A DNA stretch of 20,539 bases, from assembly GCA_902489295.1 (NCBI GenBank), contig CABTZM010000012.1, positions 1 through 20,539 of the forward strand, read 5' to 3'. The DNA comes from an uncultured Collinsella sp. (lineage in GTDB: Bacteria > Actinomycetota > Coriobacteriia > Coriobacteriales > Coriobacteriaceae). The notes beneath the pieces are model-generated. The model was not told the DNA's origin and did no database searches. It saw only the letters and a program-made list of their open reading frames with translations. Positions 14,336 to 20,539 of this stretch are shown here, piece after piece (the stretch's first letter is position 1; the number at the start of each line of letters is the position of its first letter). Position numbers and translations under genes: made by a program.

Positions 14336-14464
14336 ATGAGCTGGATAGTAAAGCCGAGCTATGTGGACCCCGGTGGTGGGTGCAACGGTTACTGCAAAAA
14401 ATTCTGTGGAGCACGCGTCTGCACCAAGAACTGCAGTAAAAACTACTGCGGTGTTTATTCCTAG
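14336..14464 (+). CDS. 42-residue six-cysteine cationic peptide, putative RiPP or bacteriocin precursor
   Basis: A short gene with an excellent ribosome-binding site (AAAGGAGGA, 5 bp before the ATG), starting MSWIVKPSYVDPGGG. Cysteines are at 16, 20, 24, 29, 33 and 38 (spacing CX3CX3CX4CX3CX4C), with five Lys/Arg among them and only one acidic residue (Asp11) in the whole peptide. The 15-residue Cys-free front looks like a leader and the Cys-rich part like a core. The 'xWIVKPS' opening plus Cys-rich tail resembles, from memory, the Clo7bot-type Cys-rich peptides of clostridia. It lies between its own strong promoter and an attenuator-like hairpin, directly before an ABC-2 exporter. No radical SAM or other tailoring enzyme is adjacent, so disulfides, or a maturase encoded elsewhere, are both possible. 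Expression and function are inferred. Confidence 0.75.
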   Translation: MSWIVKPSYVDPGGGCNGYCKKFCGARVCTKNCSKNYCGVYS

Positions 14465-14472
14465 CAGTTGTG

Positions 14473-14508
14473 GCTGTTGCCAGACGACAGTCTGGCAACA
14501 GCGGTTTT
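14473..14508 (+). terminator. Attenuator-like hairpin between peptide and exporter genes
   Basis: GCTGTTGCCAGAC (14473-14485) and GTCTGGCAACAGC (14490-14502) form a perfect 13-bp stem with a GACA loop, followed by GGTTTTGTT. No separate promoter is evident before the ATPase. This is therefore probably a leaky terminator that keeps peptide mRNA in excess over exporter mRNA, a common arrangement in secreted-peptide operons. Confidence 0.75.
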
Positions 14509-14532
14509 GTTATCTAGCAGAATGGGTGGACA

Positions 14533-15258
14533 ATGAACGCATCAGCGGTAAGGCTATCAAAGGTGTCGAAGCGCTATAGGAAACGGCGCGTTTTGCGTGA
14601 CGTTTCCTTCGAGGTGCATCAGTCTGAGCTCTGCGCCCTTGTTGGTGCGAACGGGGCAGGCAAAAGCACGCTCATTAAAATCGTATTGGGCCTCTGTGAG
14701 CCATCTTCGGGGAGCGTGGAGCTCTTTGGAGGCAAGTCAAAAAGAGAGCTGAGCCTGATGCGAGCGCATGTTGGCTATGTGCCAGATTCCAGCGGAGCAT
14801 ACCAGTCCCTCAGTGCGGCTGAGAATCTTCAAATCCGATGTGCGGAATGGGGGCTCGATGAGAGCCGTGAGGTTCCTCGCGTTTTGAGTCTGGTTGGACT
14901 GGACGTCGAAGAGAAAAAGAGCGTGAGCAGTTTTTCTCTGGGAATGAAACGGCGGCTGGATATAGCTACGGCTTTGTTGGGTGACACTGACTTGCTTATT
15001 TTTGATGAGCCGGCAAATGGGTTGGACCCGCTGGGCATCGAGAATATATGGGCACTTATCGGACGATTGAATCGAGAACATGGCAAGACCATGCTCATCT
15101 CTAGCCATGATTTGGATGAGTTGGCATCGGTTGCAACAAGTTGCGTGTTTATCCATGACGGTGAACTACTGAAAAAAGAATCGATGGATGTCATAAGGGA
15201 TGAGGCGTCGTCCCTAAAAGAGTATTACAGGCGCTTGATGAAGGCGGTCTCGCTATGA
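14533..15258 (+). CDS. ABC-2 exporter ATP-binding protein (BcrA/lantibiotic-immunity type)
   Basis: A 241-residue ATPase. Walker A is GANGAGKST (38-46) and Walker B LLIFDEP (154-160), with switch His192 in SSHD. The signature is SFSLGMKRR (133-141); 'SLGM' in place of LSGGQ is characteristic of BcrA/NisF/MutF-type peptide efflux and self-protection ATPases. The Q-loop position reads VPDS. It most likely powers the two downstream permeases to export, or protect against, the adjacent Cys-rich peptide. The Shine-Dalgarno sequence is weak (GGGTGG). The gene overlaps the next by 4 bp (ATGA). AGG, AGA and ATA codons are commoner than in the flanking genes, suggesting acquisition. Confidence 0.9.
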   Translation: MNASAVRLSKVSKRYRKRRVLRDVSFEVHQSELCALVGANGAGKSTLIKIVLGLCEPSSGSVELFGGKSKRELSLMRAHVGYVPDSSGAYQSLSAAENLQIRCAEWGLDESREVPRVLSLVGLDVEEKKSVSSFSLGMKRRLDIATALLGDTDLLIFDEPANGLDPLGIENIWALIGRLNREHGKTMLISSHDLDELASVATSCVFIHDGELLKKESMDVIRDEASSLKEYYRRLMKAVSL

Positions 15259-16079
15259 AGCAGGCGATTCGTCCCATAAGGGCAGATTTGATGCGTTTGC
15301 ACAGAATGTTCCCGGCGCAGTTTGGTCTTGCGCTTATGTTGACGTTCGGTCTTCTCTTTGGCGTCATCCTAAATAACGGGGCAACGTTACTAGCCTTTGG
15401 CAATGGCGTTTGTGGGGAGGATATTGGTTTCATCTGGAATGTAATCGACCCTTCTGCGCCTGACGAGTCCCTTGCGCGCAGTGCTTTTGCCGGTACATCC
15501 CTGTTCGTCCCACTCATCATTTGTCTGGTGCTTTTACAGGAGCATGGCTATAAAGAGGGATACCGAATTTCTTCGGCAAGAGGCCTCGCCCGCTTTAATG
15601 GGGCTCTGGCACACGTGCTTTCGTCTGCTTTAATGATTGTCGCAGCATATAGCGTGCTTTGCCTTCTTCTGCTTGCAATAGCCATAATACGTGGGGGACA
15701 AAACTGCACGCACGGAATGCTGGCTGCATTTTTGCCTGCGATGTTAGTCAACGCCGTATTGGTGATATCGGTTGCGTTGGAGACGGTGACCATCTACCGG
15801 ATTACAAGCAGCGCCGTATTTAGCGGGGCTGCGGTAATAATAGGGTTTGTCATGAGCCTGACGCTCTACGGAGCTTACCTTCAGTCGCCCACACCATCCT
15901 TGCGATGGATCTTCTTTCTTCCGGGGCCGTACCTTGGAGTCGGATGTGCCCTTGGGTATAGCGATATGGGCCAGCTCACGCTTCTGGGGTATGGCGCGGC
16001 AGCCGGCTGTCTATCGGTATTGATTTACACTCTCGTGACCTGTCATGTCGGAGGTGTACTCAATGGCTCGTCAGATTAA
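15255..16079 (+). CDS. ABC-2 type permease subunit 1
   Basis: A 274-residue protein with about six hydrophobic segments (roughly 20-40, 78-95, 117-146, 155-177, 185-208, 243-266). A long extracytoplasmic loop follows the first helix and a charged cytoplasmic loop with QEHGYKEGYRISSARG (95-110) follows the second. This matches ABC-2 membrane subunits of peptide exporters. It overlaps the ATPase stop by 4 bp and so is translationally coupled. It has no peptidase domain and I recognise no specific named family. The role in exporting the 42-residue peptide is inferred from the operon. Confidence 0.8.
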   Translation: MKQAIRPIRADLMRLHRMFPAQFGLALMLTFGLLFGVILNNGATLLAFGNGVCGEDIGFIWNVIDPSAPDESLARSAFAGTSLFVPLIICLVLLQEHGYKEGYRISSARGLARFNGALAHVLSSALMIVAAYSVLCLLLLAIAIIRGGQNCTHGMLAAFLPAMLVNAVLVISVALETVTIYRITSSAVFSGAAVIIGFVMSLTLYGAYLQSPTPSLRWIFFLPGPYLGVGCALGYSDMGQLTLLGYGAAAGCLSVLIYTLVTCHVGGVLNGSSD

Positions 16080-16881
16080 AGGGTTCCTCCATTCAGAATT
16101 GAAGCATGTGAGCAAATGGGCATACGCCTTAATCCTGGCAATTTATGCGTGCATGGTGGTATTGCAGCTTAATTCTTTCCCGATGTGGTTCTGTAGCCTC
16201 CGTGAGAACAGTTTCTTGGGCTTTTTCCCAGACCCGACGCTTCGGCTATCGGCAGAGGATGTCCTTCTATTTGATAATGCAGAGGTTTTTCGCGGTCTGT
16301 TGTTCAACGTGGCCCCGTTGGCTCACGCATTGTTCTTTCCGTTCATCGCGGCTTGCATTGTTCCGTGCTTTGTCAGTTCGGGCTTTGTTGAGGAACCGTG
16401 GGGGTTGTCGGAGGCTCGAGGAGGGAAGCGGGTATGCGCTACTGTTGCGCGAGCGATGCTGTCTTCTTTCGCCCTTTTGGGCGCCTTTGTCCTGTCGAGC
16501 GTCGTTTTGTACCGTCTTAACTGCGCGATCGTTTCGGATGCACAACAGTATTCTAACCTAGATATATTTTGCTATCGACTTCTTCTGACCAGTGTCGTCT
16601 GCCTGGCATACACGGTCTCTAGCGTGATCGTTGTTTCTTATTTTGGGTCTGGCTTCGGTCCCATTGGCATGTTGTTGGTTGTCAACGTCGTAGCGATCTA
16701 CATACAGCTCGGAGCCGATTCCATGCTTCCGCTTCCGTCCTCGATGCTCATGTGGACTTGCGGTGTGACCCCGTTGGGGAATGGCCAATGCGTTTCGATT
16801 TTAATTGACTGTCTAATAAACGTAGCAAGCGTTTTAGCCATCTGCTTTTCCGTCGACCGATTGCGGTCGAGATTTCTTTGA
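16063..16881 (+). CDS. ABC-2 type permease subunit 2
   Basis: A 272-residue membrane protein with about six predicted helices. The loop EEPWGLSEARGGKRV (110-124) parallels the charged loop of the first permease, so the two are probably distant paralogues forming a heterodimer. I prefer the ATG at 16063 over that at 16045 because GGAGG lies 8 bp before it. It overlaps the previous gene by 17 bp. It is the last gene of the operon, and a GC-rich hairpin follows at 16924. Confidence 0.8.
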   Translation: MARQIKGFLHSELKHVSKWAYALILAIYACMVVLQLNSFPMWFCSLRENSFLGFFPDPTLRLSAEDVLLFDNAEVFRGLLFNVAPLAHALFFPFIAACIVPCFVSSGFVEEPWGLSEARGGKRVCATVARAMLSSFALLGAFVLSSVVLYRLNCAIVSDAQQYSNLDIFCYRLLLTSVVCLAYTVSSVIVVSYFGSGFGPIGMLLVVNVVAIYIQLGADSMLPLPSSMLMWTCGVTPLGNGQCVSILIDCLINVASVLAICFSVDRLRSRFL

Positions 16882-16923
16882 CTGTTTGTGAGGGATAATC
16901 ATACCGAGCATACCAAATACAGC

Positions 16924-16955
16924 GGGGGCGGGCACCGTAGCCGGTGTCCGCCCCC
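16924..16955. terminator. GC-rich hairpin between convergent operons
   Basis: GGGGGCGGGCACCG (16924-16937) pairs with 16942-16955 over 14 bp with one G-U pair and a TAGC loop. It separates the exporter operon (plus) from the peptidase gene (minus). T-tracts are absent on both sides, so termination may be partial or Rho-assisted. Confidence 0.6.
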
Positions 16956-16990
16956 TGGCTTAGGAGGCTTTAACCTGAGTGGTTTGCGAG

Positions 16991-17800
16991 CTAACGGGCC
17001 TGCTTAACCTGAGCCGCTGCCTCGACAAACGACTTCCACAGGTTAAAGTCAGTCTCGAGCGTCTGCCAGGTGTACTCGGGGTGCCATTGCACGCCTAGGC
17101 AGAAGGGTTGGCCCTCGACCTCGATGCACTCGGGCACGCCGTCGGTTGCCTGTGCGACCAGGCGCGTATGCTTGCCCAGACGATCGACACAGCAGTGGTG
17201 CGCCGAGTTGGTCTGGATGAGCCTGTGCCCGCCGAGTGCACGCTCCAGCAGCGAGCCGGGCACGACTTCGACAGGGTGCACGGGGTCGTTGAGCACATGG
17301 GTGTGGCGCCACTGCGTGCGGCCCTCGCGAGCGCCCAGGCTCGGCACATCCATGCATAGGGTGCCGCCGGTGGCGACGTTTAACAGCTGCGTGCCGCGGC
17401 AGGTGGTAAAGAGCGGTTTTTTGGCGCGGAGCACCTCGTTGACCAGCTTGAACTCAAATCGATCGCGAATCTCGCAGCACAGCGTGGGGTCGTAAGGGCG
17501 CTCGTCGCCCCAGCGCTTGGGGTTGACGTCCGGGCCTCCGGGGATGGCGACGCCGTCGGCGATGTCCACGTAATGGCGGATGACCTCGATATCCTCGGTG
17601 ATGGACATCTGCAGCGGCAGGCCGCCGGCGGCAAGGATGGCGTCGACAAAGACGCTGGCGATCTCCTCGTTGGGGGAGAGCGTCTCGCTCAAAAACGGCT
17701 TCGCTTCTTCCCAGCGTGGCGCGACGAGGATAAGCGGGCGGTCGGCAGGGGCGACGTCGACGTGTGGGGTGTAGGACGATGAAGTGCGAGTTCCGATCAT
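16991..17800 (-). CDS. Class-I glutamine amidotransferase-like peptidase (C26, gamma-glutamyl-GABA hydrolase type)
   Basis: A 269-residue stand-alone GATase-1 domain. IPGGPDVNP (86-94) is the oxyanion region. TTCRGTQLLNVATGGTL (132-148) carries the nucleophile Cys134, and QWHPEY (238-243) supplies His240 and Glu242. This arrangement is typical of PuuD-type enzymes that hydrolyse gamma-glutamyl compounds to release glutamate. It is the last gene of the amino-acid importer transcript, 51 bp after the ATPase. That suggests it processes an imported gamma-glutamyl or glutamine-like substrate; this is inference. No strong Shine-Dalgarno sequence is seen before the ATG at 17800. Confidence 0.88.
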   Translation of the reverse strand: MIGTRTSSSYTPHVDVAPADRPLILVAPRWEEAKPFLSETLSPNEEIASVFVDAILAAGGLPLQMSITEDIEVIRHYVDIADGVAIPGGPDVNPKRWGDERPYDPTLCCEIRDRFEFKLVNEVLRAKKPLFTTCRGTQLLNVATGGTLCMDVPSLGAREGRTQWRHTHVLNDPVHPVEVVPGSLLERALGGHRLIQTNSAHHCCVDRLGKHTRLVAQATDGVPECIEVEGQPFCLGVQWHPEYTWQTLETDFNLWKSFVEAAAQVKQAR

Positions 17801-17851
17801 AGGTGTAACTTTCGAGTTTGGATGGGCACGGCGGGCAGGTGGGCTGTCTGG

Positions 17852-18616
<765 letters not shown>

Positions 18617-18652
18617 AATGCTCGGCTCCTTATTCCTAGAAATCGTAAATCG

Positions 18653-19486
18653 TTAGCGGATGATGGTCGCGCCGGTCTTGTGCGAAACATAGATGGCGGC
18701 CTTGTTAATCGCGACGTTGATGAGAATGTAGATGACCGCAATCACCAGGTAGACCGACACGAGCGCGTCGTAGTTGGTGATGAGCACGCGGGCGTTTTGC
18801 ATCAGGTCGGGGTAGCTCACCACGTAGGCGACGGTGGTGTCCTTGACTACGACTACGAGCTGAGAAATCAACGACGGGATAATAAAGCGAATCGCCTGGG
18901 GCAGCACGATTTTAAAGGTGATTTTGGCCTTGGAGAGGCCGAGCGCCTGGGCCGCCTCGACCTGACCGCGCGGCACGGCGTTGACGCCGGCACGGAAGAT
19001 CTCGGCCAGTACGCCGGCCGCGGCGAGTGCGACGGGCAGCGTGAGCATCCAAAACGACGGCAGAGCGACCTTGTACTGGGGCAGCACCAAAAAGAAGAAA
19101 TAGATGAACAGCAGGCTCGGCACGCCACGGAAGAAATCGGTGAGCACGCGGCAGACCAGCTGCAGCGGCTTGATGTCGCTCGTGCGGCCGAGCATGAGAG
19201 CGAGGCCCAGAACCAGTGCGATGGCGCCGGCGGTGAGTGCAACCTTAACGGTGCCCTCAAAGCCGGCAAGCAAGAACTTCCAGGTGGTGAGGTGCGTAAA
19301 GAAGTACCAGTAATGGACCGAGAGCTGGCCGGTCACATAAAAGCGCTGCAGCACGAGGGCAATGAGCGCGGCCACGGCAACGAGCGAGATGGCAGTGCCA
19401 ATGCGAATCTTGGCGCGCATCTTGGGGCCGGGAGCCTCGTAGAGCGCATCGCGCATGGTGAGCGCGGGGGAGGAGTGCTTGCTCAT
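18653..19486 (-). CDS. Polar amino-acid ABC importer permease (GltK/GluD-like)
   Basis: A 277-residue HisMQ-family inner-membrane permease. It has an N-terminal cytoplasmic tail, an isolated first helix (about 32-46) and a core of helices. The EAA loop VEAAQALGLSKAKITFKIVL (176-195) contacts the ATPase. The extra first helix and length resemble GluD-type permeases. It overlaps the stop of the other permease by 4 bp (19483-19486), so the two are translationally coupled and probably form a heterodimer. Confidence 0.92.
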   Translation of the reverse strand: MSKHSSPALTMRDALYEAPGPKMRAKIRIGTAISLVAVAALIALVLQRFYVTGQLSVHYWYFFTHLTTWKFLLAGFEGTVKVALTAGAIALVLGLALMLGRTSDIKPLQLVCRVLTDFFRGVPSLLFIYFFFLVLPQYKVALPSFWMLTLPVALAAAGVLAEIFRAGVNAVPRGQVEAAQALGLSKAKITFKIVLPQAIRFIIPSLISQLVVVVKDTTVAYVVSYPDLMQNARVLITNYDALVSVYLVIAVIYILINVAINKAAIYVSHKTGATIIR

Positions 19487-20142
19487 CGGAGGATCCTCAC
19501 CTTCTTATCGATGTAGTTGCCAATGTGGCTCACCACAAAGGCCGTGCCCAGGTAGCCGAGGGCCGAGATAAAGAACGCGGCGACGCCACCGAGCGAGCGC
19601 GTGTTGATGTAGCTCACGACGCCGGTGAGCTCCTGCGGCTGCAGCGGCACCTGGCTGCCGAGGGCGGTGGTGAGCATGACGGCGATAAAGAGGTTGGTCA
19701 TGGGCAGCACGCTCGAACGCAATGCCTGCGGAATCACGATTTTGGCGAGGATGCGGCTGAAGCTCATGCCGAGCGAACGGGCCGCCTCGACCTGGCCTAC
19801 GCCCACGGTGTTGATGCCGCTCATAAAGTTCTCGGAACCAAAGGCCGAGCCCAAGAGGACCGTGGCGACGATGACGCAGGTGCGATAAGGCAGAACGATC
19901 TTGAGCGGCGGCAGCGCGTAGACGACGATGATGAGCAGCGCGATGCCGGGGATGTTACGGAAGACCTGCACGTACAGGTCGCCGAAGACGCGCAGCGGCT
20001 TGAGCGGCGACACGCGCATTACGGTGACGGCGACGGCCAGCACCATGGCGATGGCAAATGACTCAAGCGTCATGCCCCAGGTTGCGAGCAGCGCGTCGAT
20101 ATAGTTCTGGCCATAGAGCGACCAGAGCTCGGAGAGACTCAT
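19483..20142 (-). CDS. Polar amino-acid ABC importer permease (GltJ/GluC-like)
   Basis: A 219-residue HisMQ-family permease of usual length, with about five helices. The EAA loop is VEAARSLGMSFSRILAKIVI (118-137), followed by PQALRSSVLPMTN. FRNIPGIALLIIVVY (61-75) is the characteristic RxxP segment. It follows the substrate-binding-protein gene after a 139-bp gap containing a hairpin. The ATG at 20142 is preceded by GGGAGG. Confidence 0.92.
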   Translation of the reverse strand: MSLSELWSLYGQNYIDALLATWGMTLESFAIAMVLAVAVTVMRVSPLKPLRVFGDLYVQVFRNIPGIALLIIVVYALPPLKIVLPYRTCVIVATVLLGSAFGSENFMSGINTVGVGQVEAARSLGMSFSRILAKIVIPQALRSSVLPMTNLFIAVMLTTALGSQVPLQPQELTGVVSYINTRSLGGVAAFFISALGYLGTAFVVSHIGNYIDKKVRILR

Positions 20143-20166
20143 GCGGACCTCCCGCCGGTAAGGAAA

Positions 20167-20192
20167 GGGGCTCCCGTATGTACGGAAGCCCC
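20167..20192 (-). terminator. Attenuator-like hairpin between binding-protein and permease genes
   Basis: On the minus strand GGGGCT and CCGT pair with ACGG and AGCCCC around a short loop, followed by TTTCCTT. In importer operons such hairpins lower permease expression relative to the abundant binding protein. Confidence 0.65.
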
Positions 20193-20281
20193 GACAACTC
20201 AGTAAGGAAACAGTTTAGCGCAATAAAGCGCATCGTGCGTTTCCGTATGGTTTCGTAGTGGCTGTTGCCCAGCTTGCAAGC

Positions 20282-20539
20282 TTAGGCGCCGACCTCGGGC
20301 AGCTCGGGAACATTGGTGTCGCCCGTACGGTCACCAATGCAGATCCGCCACAGCTCGGTCCAGGTGCCGTCATCCTCGATCTTCTTAAGGAAGTCGTTGA
20401 CAAAGGCGACACCGTCGGAATCGAGCGGCAGGCCGATGCCGTAGGGCTCCTTGCTGCCGAAGGGCTTGCCGGCAATCTTGTACTTGCCGGGCTCGCGGAC
20501 CAGGGCGCTCTGCTGCATGTTGTTGTCGATGACGTAGGC
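20282..20539 (-). CDS. Amino-acid ABC importer substrate-binding protein (C-terminal fragment)
   Basis: Only the last 85 residues are in the window; the gene runs off the right edge. The visible part (VIDNNMQQSALV, SKEPYGIGLPLDSDGVAFVNDFLKKIEDDGTWTELW) is the last part of the second lobe and hinge of family-3 periplasmic-type binding proteins. The GIGLP motif and the C-terminal helix with the DGTW turn are typical of the glutamate/glutamine group. The stop TAA is at 20282-20284. It is the first visible gene of the importer transcript, so specificity lies mostly outside the window. Confidence 0.88.
   Translation of the reverse strand, partial: AYVIDNNMQQSALVREPGKYKIAGKPFGSKEPYGIGLPLDSDGVAFVNDFLKKIEDDGTWTELWRICIGDRTGDTNVPELPEVGA

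Noticed and set aside
14375..14383. Gly-Gly(-Gly) before the first Cys of the peptide as a double-glycine leader cleavage site
   Set aside because: The exporter has no C39 peptidase domain and the residues before the glycines (YVDP) do not fit the usual hydrophobic double-glycine leader pattern.
14336..14464. Assignment of the peptide to the SCIFF (six Cys in forty-five) family
   Set aside because: The Cys count matches but the Cys spacing and leader differ from SCIFF as I know it, and the partner radical SAM enzyme is missing.

Overview
The window looks like chromosomal DNA of a GC-rich gut actinobacterium of the class Coriobacteriia. A Collinsella-like genome is my best guess. This rests on base composition, start contexts, the gene set (a 'GGDCQALN'-type phosphofructokinase, an M18 aminopeptidase, a SEC-C methionine aminopeptidase, a GluABCD-like uptake system) and many hairpin-forming intergenic repeats. 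The genus is inferred from memory, not from a search.

Layout. Positions 1-314 hold no convincing gene but contain a 67-nt inverted repeat. A membrane-anchored XRE regulator (315-1211, minus) is followed by a nested palindrome with a terminator-like core (1462-1582). Next come a 6-phosphofructokinase (1606-2685, minus) and a membrane-anchored Ntn-type amide hydrolase (2826-3911, minus). Divergent from these is an M18 aminopeptidase (4073-5458, plus). A RelB/DinJ-like antitoxin and a PIN toxin overlap at 5680-6547 (plus). Converging on them are a D-2-hydroxyacid dehydrogenase (6786-7721, GTG start), a type I methionine aminopeptidase (7851-8738) and a COG0731-type radical SAM protein (8794-9570), all on the minus strand. 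On the plus strand follow an alpha/beta hydrolase (9746-10543) and a two-gene signalling operon: a degenerate GGDEF-REC-HD-GYP protein plus an HPt protein (10756-13016).

The most interesting block is 13236-16881. A DUF2975 membrane protein and a YozG-like HTH protein lie behind a dyad operator candidate. After a terminator and a strong promoter comes a 42-residue, six-cysteine cationic peptide (14336-14464). A 13-bp attenuator-like hairpin separates it from an ABC-2 exporter: an ATPase with an 'SLGM' signature and two different permeases. The block is visibly more A+T-rich than its surroundings. It has the organisation of a small secreted-peptide (bacteriocin, RiPP or signal) locus, but no dedicated modifying enzyme is visible.

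The right end (16991-20539, minus) is a polar amino-acid ABC importer: substrate-binding protein (cut by the window edge), two permeases and an ATPase. A class-I glutamine-amidotransferase-like peptidase (C26) is its last gene.

A second theme is the density of unrelated palindromic elements between genes: 203-269, 1462-1582, two copies of a 43-bp repeat at 5461 and 7742, 6639-6738, and 13085-13148 with a third half-copy at 13167. Several have a terminator-like core and probably belong to genome-wide repeat families.
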